DNA of 64,000 nucleotides from Streptomyces deccanensis (GTDB lineage Bacteria; Actinomycetota; Actinomycetes; Streptomycetales; Streptomycetaceae): NCBI RefSeq assembly GCF_022385335.1, contig NZ_CP092431.1, positions 5,084,001-5,148,000 on the forward strand, written 5' to 3'. The translations under genes and the position numbers were made by a program. The notes beneath the pieces were generated by a model that was given only the letters and a program-made list of their open reading frames with translations, made no database searches and was not told where the DNA came from. This document shows, piece by piece, positions 8,691-16,064 of the stretch; within the stretch, counting starts at the first letter, position 1; the number at the start of each line of letters is the position of its first letter.

Positions 8691-8902
8691 GCACCGACAC
8701 CGATCGGTCGAATCTGTCTTCACTTCCTCAAGGGCGCGCCTGCGGCGCGCCGGGACGCCCGGCCGCCCCGGCCGGGCGTGCGGCGTGACCGCCGGTCCCG
8801 TCCGGACGCCGGTCGCCCCCGACCTCAGCCCGCCCGAGGAGGTAGAGCGTCGACCGGCCGTCACTAGCCGGGGTCTGCGTGGCCGAGGGTCGACGGCCTC
8901 CG

Positions 8903-9050
8903 AGACTTTAGGCAGCTCCCATGGGGCGAGCCTCGAAGAACAGGGGGCCAATCGGGCACAACCGCGGGCAGGGCAGGTGCCTGCCCGATTCGCCGGGCGA
9001 GCGTAAGGCCCCCTGTCCACTCGCCCCATGGCAGCTACCGCCCAAAGTCT
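8903..9050. repeat. 148-nt nested inverted repeat (long stem-loop)
   Basis: Complementary blocks are nested in mirror order: AGACTTT (8903-8909) with AAAGTCT; ATGGGGCGAG (8921-8930) with CTCGCCCCAT (9020-9029); CAGGGGGCC (8941-8949) with GGCCCCCTG (9007-9015); ATCGGGCA (8951-8958) with TGCCCGAT (8982-8989); and an inner GGGCAGG/CCTGCCC hairpin. No credible coding frame spans it. Candidate roles are a replication or strand-conversion origin, a conjugation locus, or a structured RNA. The rest of the gap (8691-8902) shows only a GC-rich palindromic patch near 8730-8780. Confidence 0.75.
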
Positions 9051-9100
9051 CTGCGGCCGGCGACGTGCCCACGCGCACCGCTCATCAGCGAAAACGCCAC

Positions 9101-9409
9101 TCATGGGGCACCGCCGTCGCCGTCCGCGACTGCCTCCAAGATCCCGGCGAGGCGGTCCACGGCATCGGGCCATGCCACCAGCCGCACGACTCCGCGCCCC
9201 TCCTCGTCGGTCGCTGCAATCGCCCGTGACTCCGATAACTCAAAACCGGCGGCCAACAACGCGCGGTTCACGCGGTCGGCGGACTCCCGAGCTACGCGCC
9301 AGCCCGCCAGGTAGTCGACGCCCGGAACCCACAGACCGGGCTCCACTCCCCGCACGTCGTCGAGCCCATCTCTCAGCCAGTCCTCACCCGCACCCGTCAC
9401 TGCATCCAC
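9101..9409 (-). CDS. Hypothetical 102-aa AICE protein
   Basis: Unrecognised. The sequence looks real: acidic, with a patterned helix (GWRVARESADRVNRALLAAG) followed by a strand-helix unit (GRGVVRLVAWPDAVDRLAGI), ending DGDGGAP. It might be a small ferredoxin-like or regulatory domain, but nothing diagnostic is present. It lies alone between the large inverted repeat (8903-9050) and the hairpin cluster (9474-9663), in the part of AICEs that usually carries small accessory genes. Confidence 0.5.
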   Translation of the reverse strand: MDAVTGAGEDWLRDGLDDVRGVEPGLWVPGVDYLAGWRVARESADRVNRALLAAGFELSESRAIAATDEEGRGVVRLVAWPDAVDRLAGILEAVADGDGGAP

Positions 9410-9473
9410 CTCAGCCCAATCTCACGTGATGGTTCGTCAACTCCCGTGATCCAAGGGCCAGTAGCGACGCAAC

Positions 9474-9663
9474 GCGACGGCCCCGGTACCATCAGGCACC
9501 GGGGACCGTCGCGTCCCCTGCCGGGCCACCCTTCGCTTTCCAGGGCTGACGGGGTGGCCCGGTCTCGGTATGTGGTTGTGAGGCACGGCCCCCTTCTCGG
9601 GTGGGGAACCCGGATTTCTGAAGGGAGCCGCGCCTCTGGGCCGGGGAAGGTCAGTCCCGGCCC
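9474..9663. repeat. Cluster of three strong hairpins in a gene-free gap
   Basis: The 318-bp gap 9410-9727 holds no convincing gene but three stems. GCGACGG/CCGTCGC extended by CCCCGGT/ACCGGGG lies at 9474-9512. CCGGGCCACC/GGTGGCCCGG lies at 9521-9562. GGGCCGGG/CCCGGCCC lies at 9638-9663. Terminators for the flanking minus-strand genes or a replication-linked single-strand structure are both possible. Confidence 0.6.
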
Positions 9664-9727
9664 GACTCCGGGTCACCGTCCGCTCCCGATCGCGTAGGAG
9701 CAGACCGGCACGGCGACCCGGCGTTTG

Positions 9728-10285
9728 TCAGCCCCACCTCTCGGACCAGAGCCGCTCAAGGTCCAGGCGGGCCCACACGTGCTTGCCCCCGCCGCTCCGG
9801 GGCGACCACCACACCGCGTCAGCCAGGCGCTGAACGATCAGCAGCCCACGGCCCCGATCCGGCAGCAGCGCCTCGGAGAAGTCACCAGCCAACTCGGGCG
9901 AGATGAACTCACCCGCCGCCAGTTCAGGCGGAGTCGAATCCTCATCACCGACGCCGATGATCAACAGCTCCGGGTACGTCATCAGCGACACATCGATACG
10001 CCGTGCAGCACCCGGCAGCGTGAGCCGTTCGTCCGGCACCGCGTGATGGACGACGTTGCCGACCAGCTCGGACACGATGAGTACCGAGTCGTCGACCGCG
10101 TGCGGCAACTTCCAGGTCTCCAGGTAGGAGCGGACCAGGTCCCGCGTGGCCTTGACGCAGTCCGGTGACTCGGCGAAGAGCGTCAGCGCCCGGAAGTGAC
10201 CAGTGGACGGGTCGTGTGCCGAGCGGCGGCGCGGGGGAGGCACCTCCGAGGCATTCGCCAAGCGTTTGCTCTGCTGCGTTTCCAC
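9728..10285 (-). CDS. HATPase_c (anti-sigma/RsbW-like) ATP-binding protein
   Basis: Small serine-kinase-type regulator of the large Streptomyces family related to SpoIIAB/RsbW. The GHKL fold shows an N-box (IVSELVGNVVHHA, about residues 84-96), the sheet LLIIGVGDED, and the G-box region DRGRGLLIVQRLADAVWW (about 142-160). The N-terminal 30 residues are basic and variable. It is transcribed divergently from the HTH-TPR regulator at 10492, with perfect palindromes between them; such proteins in Streptomyces often neighbour HTH regulators. The partner (sigma factor or anti-anti-sigma) is not in the island. Confidence 0.8.
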   Translation of the reverse strand: METQQSKRLANASEVPPPRRRSAHDPSTGHFRALTLFAESPDCVKATRDLVRSYLETWKLPHAVDDSVLIVSELVGNVVHHAVPDERLTLPGAARRIDVSLMTYPELLIIGVGDEDSTPPELAAGEFISPELAGDFSEALLPDRGRGLLIVQRLADAVWWSPRSGGGKHVWARLDLERLWSERWG

Positions 10286-10382
10286 CGCATTCCCTCCCGA
10301 GCATTGACGAGCCCTGTAGCTCGCCGAATTGTGCCGACCAGTGAACGACGCAGAGGCTGTGACCGGGAGCGTTCACCAGGGG

Positions 10383-10431
10383 GTTCACGTGAACACCGGC
10401 AAACGTGATGGGGGTTCACCAATGAACCCCC
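10383..10431. promoter_or_regulatory. Twin palindromic operators in divergent promoter
   Basis: GTTCACGTGAAC (10383-10394) and GGGGGTTCA-ccaa-TGAACCCCC (10410-10431, perfect 9-bp arms) share the GGTTCA half-site. A further GTTCACC lies at 10371. They sit 61-109 bp before the HTH-TPR regulator and 98 bp or more before the HATPase gene, suggesting control by one repressor. Confidence 0.6.
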
Positions 10432-10491
10432 AAGACAGTGCGGCTGTGACACGATGAACACTCGCTGTCATTCTCGGGTTGGCAGGGGAGC

Positions 10492-11868
10492 ATGAGCCGA
10501 GAGCCGAACGCGCAGTTGATCGCCGTCATGGACGCGGCTGGAGTCTCGAACAAGGGTCTCGCCAAGCGGATGCGCGATGCCGCAGCGCAACGGGGCATCC
10601 CTCTCGGGACGACTCATGTCGCCGTGCAGCGATGGCGAGACGGCGCAGGCATCCAGCCCCAGACAGCAGCGATCGCAGCCGACGTGCTCAGCACCAAGTT
10701 AGGGCGCCTCATCACACCCGGCGATCTGGGATTCTTCGGCCCGTCCCGCACGCCTGCTGCCCAGCCGATCAGCTACCCGAGCGATGTCAGCGACGTTCTC
10801 TCCGTACTGGGGGAACTTGCCGACGAACGAGTCGAGGCACCTGCCGGCGATGCCCTGCCTGTCGCGGATGCTGATCTCAGTTCAGCCGTCTTGTCGTGGA
10901 TGATCGGGCGTCCCGACGGCGTCCAGGCCGACAGGCCAGGTCACCAGCGGGTCGGGATGCGTGACGTGCGCGCGATCAGAGACGCAGCCGACATGTTCAT
11001 GCAGCTCGACTTCAAGTACGGCGGAGGCCACGGTCACAAGGCGCTGCGCCACTACTTCCGCCACGAAGTCCTGCCCCTACTGGACACCAGCTACAGCGAG
11101 AAGGTGGGCACCGCGCTGTTCGGTGCCGCCGCCGAGGTGTCCCAGTTGCTCGCATGGACCGCTTACGACACCGGAAACCACCGACTCGCGCACCGCTATC
11201 TCACCTCCACGCTGCGCCTGTCGCAGGTCATCGACGACCGCATGTTCGGCTCCCGCATACTCGGCAACCTCAGCCACCAGGCCAACTACCTAGGCAACCA
11301 CGCCCAAGCCATCCAGCTTGCCCGCGCAGCCGTCGAAGGCGCCAAGGGCCGGGCAACCCCACGAGCCATGGCGCTCAACTCAGCGATGGAGGCCCGCGCA
11401 CTGTCGAATGCAGGCGACCCAGTCGCGGCCGGCCGCGCGATGAACGAAGCAGAGCGCCACTTCGAGCGTGCCGACGGAGCCGAGGACCCGCTATGGCTCG
11501 GATACTTCGACTCCGCCGAACTCATGGGCGAGATCTCCCACTGCTTCCGAGATCTCAAGATGCGCCGCGAGTCGCTCCAGGCCGCACAGCGCGCGGTCGA
11601 CGACACCGACCCAAAGTACGCCCGCACCCTCGGGTTCTGCCGCATGGTGCTCGCCCAGAGCCACCTACTGAACGGCGAGCTGGAGGCCGCCGTCACAACC
11701 GCCAGCCTGGCCGTCGACGGCGGAGACAGCCTCCAATCCTCCCGCTTCCAGCGCTACGTCACCGACTTCCAGGCCGAGGTGAGCATCCACGCAGCAAACC
11801 CGGTCGTGGCCGCCTTCAACGACCAGGTGCAAGACGCACTCGCCCGCCTGGAAGACGACGACGAGTAG
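10492..11868 (+). CDS. HTH-TPR transcriptional regulator
   Basis: A 458-aa regulator: an N-terminal helix-turn-helix-like domain (residues 1-75, NKGLAKRMRDAA... and THVAVQRWRDG) and a helical C-terminus with TPR-like repeats (for example GNHRLAHRYLTSTLRLSQ, GNHAQAIQLARAAVEGA, MRRESLQAAQRAVDD). This layout is common among Streptomyces regulators that sense peptides or partner proteins; the ligand is unknown. The ATG at 10492 follows GGCAGGGGAGC. Codon 70 is TTA (10699-10701), a possible bldA control point. It converges with the APH-type kinase, stop codons three bases apart, a tail-to-tail arrangement. Confidence 0.8.
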   Translation: MSREPNAQLIAVMDAAGVSNKGLAKRMRDAAAQRGIPLGTTHVAVQRWRDGAGIQPQTAAIAADVLSTKLGRLITPGDLGFFGPSRTPAAQPISYPSDVSDVLSVLGELADERVEAPAGDALPVADADLSSAVLSWMIGRPDGVQADRPGHQRVGMRDVRAIRDAADMFMQLDFKYGGGHGHKALRHYFRHEVLPLLDTSYSEKVGTALFGAAAEVSQLLAWTAYDTGNHRLAHRYLTSTLRLSQVIDDRMFGSRILGNLSHQANYLGNHAQAIQLARAAVEGAKGRATPRAMALNSAMEARALSNAGDPVAAGRAMNEAERHFERADGAEDPLWLGYFDSAELMGEISHCFRDLKMRRESLQAAQRAVDDTDPKYARTLGFCRMVLAQSHLLNGELEAAVTTASLAVDGGDSLQSSRFQRYVTDFQAEVSIHAANPVVAAFNDQVQDALARLEDDDE

Positions 11869-11871
11869 CGG

Positions 11872-12786
11872 CTACCAGGGACGCCAGTCCCGAGGCGCAT
11901 CGTCATTGCGCAGACCAGCGATGCGCCGGCGATACTCAGCCGCCGTCTTCTCGTCCTCCTGCACGTTCTGCATGAGCCACGTCGTCATCCCGAACTCTTG
12001 CAGGCCACGCAGCGTCTCGTAGCCATGCCAGTCGTACAGGTCCCGCCCGTACGCAGCCACGAAGTCGGCGTACTGAGCGTTGGTCTGCCATCCAAGACTG
12101 TGGTGCTCAACAGCCGTGACCATCAGATCCCACTCCGGGTGATCGAAGCAGAAGGCCTCGAAGTCGATCAGGATCACGTGCCCCTGGTCGTCCACCATGA
12201 GGTTCTGCACGTGAGCATCCCCATGCACAGGGCCCTTGGGCGTCTCGAACCGCAGCTCGGCGTACTTGTCCCGCAGCTCCCGCCAACGCTTCCGCAGAAA
12301 GACCTTGTCATCCTCTGGAATCAAGGCCCGGTCCAACCGCAGCTCTTGCTTGTCGAAGGGGTCGAACGAAGGCAGCTCAAGCCCCTCAGGCACCGTCAGG
12401 GAGTGCAGATCCCGAAGGATGCCCCCCAGCTCCCCGTAGGTCGCCTTCCGATCACCTTCGACGATCAGATGCCAGAAGGTCACGGGGTGACCATCGATCA
12501 TGAGCGGCTGCTCAAGATCCCCGACGATGCGCGCCGCGGGGAACCCTTCCTCAGCCAGCCACCGCGAAACGGCCACCTCTGTACGTGCCTTGGGCAGCCA
12601 CTCCCGCCCACGAGCCACGCGCACGATCACCGGCGCCGAAGCCAGCCGGAACAACGCGTTCTCCCCGAGCCTGATCAACTCCGCGTCTCTGTCGTAGAGC
12701 CCCGCCGCCCGGCACGCGGCGACCATCACCCGCGTAGCCCCCGCCGACGTGAACCCCTCTTCCGATCGAGCAGCGTCAAACGCCAT
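11872..12786 (-). CDS. APH-family phosphotransferase
   Basis: Aminoglycoside/choline-kinase fold enzyme of 304 aa. Catalytic loop HGDAHVQN at residues 188-195 (the Brenner-type HxDxxxxN motif) and the metal-binding IDFEAF at 207-212 are intact; an N-lobe with VIVRVARG precedes them. The substrate is not predictable: these proteins phosphorylate small-molecule hydroxyls and only some confer antibiotic resistance. A phosphotransferase gene also lies in the thiC-linked element of S. coelicolor (SCO3930 by recollection), so it is probably conserved AICE cargo. Confidence 0.85.
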   Translation of the reverse strand: MAFDAARSEEGFTSAGATRVMVAACRAAGLYDRDAELIRLGENALFRLASAPVIVRVARGREWLPKARTEVAVSRWLAEEGFPAARIVGDLEQPLMIDGHPVTFWHLIVEGDRKATYGELGGILRDLHSLTVPEGLELPSFDPFDKQELRLDRALIPEDDKVFLRKRWRELRDKYAELRFETPKGPVHGDAHVQNLMVDDQGHVILIDFEAFCFDHPEWDLMVTAVEHHSLGWQTNAQYADFVAAYGRDLYDWHGYETLRGLQEFGMTTWLMQNVQEDEKTAAEYRRRIAGLRNDDAPRDWRPW

Positions 12787-12931
12787 GCCCGTACCAGCTC
12801 CCCTAGTCGCGCACGATCAACTAGCGCACGCCCACGGGTGACCAACCCGACGCACGCTCAGACACGACCTTGACCGTACCGAGGATCTTCGGCTGAGAGC
12901 GAGACCGGCACCGATACCGGGCAACCATGCG

Positions 12932-13720
12932 TCAAAACCGGGCCACCGCCCTGGCGGGTGCACGAGGTCCAGCCATCCAAAAGCGCCTTCCCAGACGGAC
13001 CCTGGCGTAGGCAGCTATCGTAAAAGAGTCCGTTATGAGGCCTTCGGAGATCATCCGACTTAGGGTTCGCGCTCTGACGGGGACAATTTCGCTAATCGCT
13101 TCCCCTTCTCCCGGATCTCCAAGAGCTGTAAGAGTGACACAGTAGAGCCCGACTGCGTGGGCCAACAATCCCGTGTCCGGATGCAATGTCCCTAGTGACA
13201 CAACACTTCCCCTCTTAACTGAAGCAGACATTTCCTCGCGTGCCTCACGCTCAATGTCACGTTCCGGCTCGGAACACTCAGCAAATCCCCGAGGAATCTC
13301 TAGATGCCAAGAGCGGGTTGCGTGCCTGAAATGCTTCAATAGGACGATCTTTCCGCGAAAGATCGGGAGAAATGCTATCCCAGGGAGGGTGCTGTGTGGC
13401 ACTATCCTGACATAGGTTCCTGTGGTCCCGTTGGGGAATTCGACAGGATCTCGCAACGTCATGAAGTACGGGTCCTGGTAAACCACTCCTACTTCAGCCC
13501 ACGATTCCGGCATCCCTTGCCCCAAGAGATGCTCTTTCATGCCTCTCTCTATCTCGGCTACGCGGGGCAGATCTTCCACTATTTCATACGTGGGCCCCGC
13601 AGAATTCTCGAAGAGATCACCACGGTTATCCCGAAGCACTTCATAGTAGCCTCTGCTACGTCCGCCTATATCCCGCGTAGCAGCATCCCGACAGGACTCA
13701 CCTTTCATGTCGGGACTCAT
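12932..13720 (-). CDS. NUDIX hydrolase with atypical Nudix box
   Basis: A 262-aa protein with an N-terminal region of about 105 residues and a NUDIX domain resembling ADP-ribose pyrophosphatases (LLKHFRHATRSWHLEIPRGF). The Nudix box is off-consensus: Gly145-x5-Glu151-x6-Arg158-Glu159-x2-Glu162-Glu163-x-Ser-Ala, one residue short in the spacer and with Ser where Gly is usual. The metal-binding glutamates are kept, so activity is possible. Its ATG lies two bases after the stop of the upstream 553-aa protein, so the two form an operon. Base composition is lower in GC than the core genes. The substrate is unknown. Confidence 0.75.
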   Translation of the reverse strand: MSPDMKGESCRDAATRDIGGRSRGYYEVLRDNRGDLFENSAGPTYEIVEDLPRVAEIERGMKEHLLGQGMPESWAEVGVVYQDPYFMTLRDPVEFPNGTTGTYVRIVPHSTLPGIAFLPIFRGKIVLLKHFRHATRSWHLEIPRGFAECSEPERDIEREAREEMSASVKRGSVVSLGTLHPDTGLLAHAVGLYCVTLTALGDPGEGEAISEIVPVRARTLSRMISEGLITDSFTIAAYARVRLGRRFWMAGPRAPARAVARF

Positions 13721-13722
13721 AC

Positions 13723-15384
13723 TTACGTCCCTTTGTCTTCTTGTGAGGGCTCCGCGTAAGCATCATGCCCAGGGTAGTTATAGTAGCCGCGCTCCCTGGC
13801 AGAATTAATGGTTTCCATCTGCAGATCACGAAGGTGCTGGGCGTTAACCTTTTGTATCCTCTTCATTCCGCGAACTAGCTGTGAACGACGGAAGTCAATC
13901 TTCGCCCAGTCGAAGGCGTACAAGCCAATCTCGACTGTTACTTCGACAGCGCCCTCTCCAGCTGGCGCCAGTTCGACGATATCCGGGGGAGGGGCAATAG
14001 GAACGAGGTCCCCCATATGAGAGAAGAACCCCAGGAACCAACTTCCCCACCGATATATCTTGGCTACGGCAATGGCTCGCTCGCTTCGGGTCTGCTTGCC
14101 GCTTTCCAGGGACCAACTAGCAAGCATCGCCTGGAACGTCTTGTACGTGTCATATATTTCTGTCAGGGTTTGGTCATTTTGGGTTTGCGCATACAGGTTT
14201 TTCTCCAGCGCCTCTATCATCGCTTTCCACTCAGGGCTATCTCTGAGAAATACGATGTCGGCGTGGGTTAGCTCGCTCGGGTCAGGCACTGCTAGTTGAG
14301 CGGTCTGCTGAAAAGCATCCCAGGTTCTCCATGTATCAAGCAAATGTGCTCGCTCAGCTATATCTGTGAGTTCTCCTTCAGCATCTGGTATCGAAACCGG
14401 AGGACCACCAAGGGGCCATGCAATTCTAGCCTCAAAGGGGGTCGGGAAGCCCTGAGGCACGTACGAGAGAACTCCAATCTTGCTGGGAAGGTTCGAATTA
14501 TAGACCAGATCTATCCACTGCTTGATTTCATACGTGAATTCATCTGTCCTGTACCGGCTTGTCACTGGATTCCCGTAGGTGACAAACTTCTCGTACATCT
14601 GCCCGCGACGCACCAATCCGTTCTGCTCACTAACCCAGTCCGCTACGCTCCTTATCTTCGCGGCGAGCCGGCTGATGCGTTCTGCTTTTACATGCTTATG
14701 CGCCTTAGACAACAAAGCTTTGGCAAGTACTACACGAGCAGACTGCCTCACCGAGTCATCTCCACTCAACTTGGAGAACTGCATGCCAAAGTTGAGGGCC
14801 ATTTCTCCAACTTCTACTTCGTGAGCGCTGACCTCGTGTAGAGATTCTTCTTCAGGCTGGGAGGTATTTTCGCGCTGCTCAATGTCACTGAGGCCACCGA
14901 GTCGAGCACAGGTAAGTTCAGATGACTGCAAGGTACTAGCCAGGCGCGAGATAGCGTTCTCGCCATGCGGCAGTACATCAATTCCATCCGGCTTCTGGCT
15001 AAAATCCGTCTCCTCGAACAGAAATGGCACGATCACCTCACCGCTCATCAGCTCAGCAAGGTACTGTCCGTCATCGGACAAGGCTGCCCCAACCAGCATT
15101 GGGGTGTTCCAGAACGCAGTACGATTTACAATCACGTTCCTAGAAAATAGAAGTGATCGCATATATTCAACGCGCTGCACGTCGCCGTACTCCTCGGGCG
15201 CATCCGAATCTTCTACACCTAGTCGCCCCTGATCAACGACACTGTCCAATAGCGCCTTCAAAGAATCTCCCGCCTGCGAGACAGTTCCAAAGAGCTCTCT
15301 GGGGAGGAATTGGTTATCTAGGCATTGCGGCACTGTGCTGAGCGGTCGCGTTACAAGTCGAGGTTCCACTACTCTGGTGGCCAT
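13723..15384 (-). CDS. Unknown 553-aa protein, operon with NUDIX enzyme
   Basis: No family recognised. The frame is open to 15480, but the ATG at 15384 has AAGGAG six bases upstream and the longer version would read through tandem operator repeats, so 15384 is chosen. The sequence is mixed alpha/beta: an acidic middle (about residues 165-195), helices with KAHKHVKAERISRLAAKIRSV, and a weakly hydrophobic patch near residue 460 (WGSWFLGFFSHMGDLV). No Walker, HNH, PD-(D/E)XK, TIR or kinase motif was found. The lower GC and more varied codon use suggest recent import. Tight coupling to a NUDIX hydrolase, repeat-controlled promoter and location in element cargo make it a candidate for a defence or stress module. 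Confidence 0.7.
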   Translation of the reverse strand: MATRVVEPRLVTRPLSTVPQCLDNQFLPRELFGTVSQAGDSLKALLDSVVDQGRLGVEDSDAPEEYGDVQRVEYMRSLLFSRNVIVNRTAFWNTPMLVGAALSDDGQYLAELMSGEVIVPFLFEETDFSQKPDGIDVLPHGENAISRLASTLQSSELTCARLGGLSDIEQRENTSQPEEESLHEVSAHEVEVGEMALNFGMQFSKLSGDDSVRQSARVVLAKALLSKAHKHVKAERISRLAAKIRSVADWVSEQNGLVRRGQMYEKFVTYGNPVTSRYRTDEFTYEIKQWIDLVYNSNLPSKIGVLSYVPQGFPTPFEARIAWPLGGPPVSIPDAEGELTDIAERAHLLDTWRTWDAFQQTAQLAVPDPSELTHADIVFLRDSPEWKAMIEALEKNLYAQTQNDQTLTEIYDTYKTFQAMLASWSLESGKQTRSERAIAVAKIYRWGSWFLGFFSHMGDLVPIAPPPDIVELAPAGEGAVEVTVEIGLYAFDWAKIDFRRSQLVRGMKRIQKVNAQHLRDLQMETINSARERGYYNYPGHDAYAEPSQEDKGT

Positions 15385-15440
15385 TACGGGCTCCTTAAGG
15401 AAAATGCCAGAATCCCCGACAGCAGAACAGATCAGTCCCG

Positions 15441-15484
15441 CAAACTCATTGTTCCCATGAGCCAAACTCATTGTTCCCATGAGC
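15441..15484. promoter_or_regulatory. Perfect 22-bp tandem repeat, operator-like
   Basis: Two identical 22-bp units lie end to end (15441-15462 and 15463-15484). Each contains CTCATTGTTCCCATGAG, an imperfect palindrome with CTCAT/ATGAG arms. The array sits 57 bp upstream of the 553-aa gene and 25 bp from a divergent small frame, the position expected for a cooperative repressor site. Confidence 0.7.
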
Positions 15485-15509
15485 GTCGAACTGCCAGGGG
15501 ATCAGCGCC

Positions 15510-15689
15510 ATGACTATCACTGCCGACTCACTCTGGGATGCATCGGCAAAGGTTGGTCGCCGACCCGTCGATGCCTCTTGTCTGGCAGAAGGCTTCTTCC
15601 TCCACGTTACGACGGTTCGCAGCTTCTGGCATCTACTAGAGGCCCGCATGAGCCAGACGCGGTCCGTGGCGAGCAACGCAGCATCTTGA
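15510..15689 (+). CDS. Possible 59-aa protein divergent from the NUDIX operon
   Basis: A short frame starting MTITADSLWDASAKVGRRPV with ...EGFFLHVTTVRSFWHLLEAR near its middle, ending SVASNAAS. AGGGG lies about 9 bases before the ATG. Composition (Trp, Phe, His; balanced charge) is protein-like, and it faces away from the tandem operator, so it could encode a small regulator or the N-terminus of a decayed gene. No family recognised. The antisense frame (15446-15697) is less convincing because it reads through the operator repeats. Confidence 0.4.
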   Translation: MTITADSLWDASAKVGRRPVDASCLAEGFFLHVTTVRSFWHLLEARMSQTRSVASNAAS

Positions 15690-15901
15690 GGCAGCACTTG
15701 AAGAACGAGCGTGGCCGCAGATGGGGTCGTGTCCCGCTACGTCGCGTATAGGGCATCAAGGGCTTCGCATTGCGGTACGAGGCCCCTGACGATCTCCGCA
15801 GAGGCGGTCGCCCACGAGACGTCCTGCTGAGGGCAGTCGATCCCCCGGTCCGGCGAGAGCGATTCCCCCGAGGTAAGCCCCCCGATCTTCAGATGCGGTC
15901 G

Positions 15902-15946
15902 TCATTCCATCAGCGGCAGATACACCCGGTTCCCGCTCGCCGCCAC
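15902..15946 (-). pseudogene. thiC: Second thiC 3'-end remnant (internal attachment scar)
   Basis: Minus-strand translation gives VAASGNRVYLPLME and a stop, the extreme C-terminus of a ThiC protein. Only 14 or so codons are recognisable; upstream the similarity is lost. With the copies at 2325 and 19212 this splits the island into a 13.5-kb and a 3.3-kb section and suggests more than one integration at the same site. The rest of 15690-16064 shows no convincing gene; short frames there look spurious. Confidence 0.75.
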
Positions 15947-16064
15947 GGCGGCAACGCCATCCTCGCCGTGAGCCAGCCGGCCCCAGCCTCAAAAAGATCA
16001 CACCATTCCAGGTATGACGCAAGATACTAGCTAGGGGTGCGCAATCTCATACACCGACGTTCAG

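Noticed and set aside
10383..10394. GTTCACGTGAAC as a parS site
   Set aside because: It lacks the outer T/A pair of GTTTCACGTGAAAC and is better explained as an operator palindrome.
15446..15697. 83-aa minus-strand frame upstream of the 553-aa gene
   Set aside because: It reads across the tandem operator repeats and has no convincing start; the plus-strand 59-aa frame is a little more protein-like.
15756..16022. 88-aa minus-strand frame overlapping the second thiC tail
   Set aside because: Low-complexity Arg/Gly composition, no ribosome-binding site, and it crosses the attachment scar in another frame.
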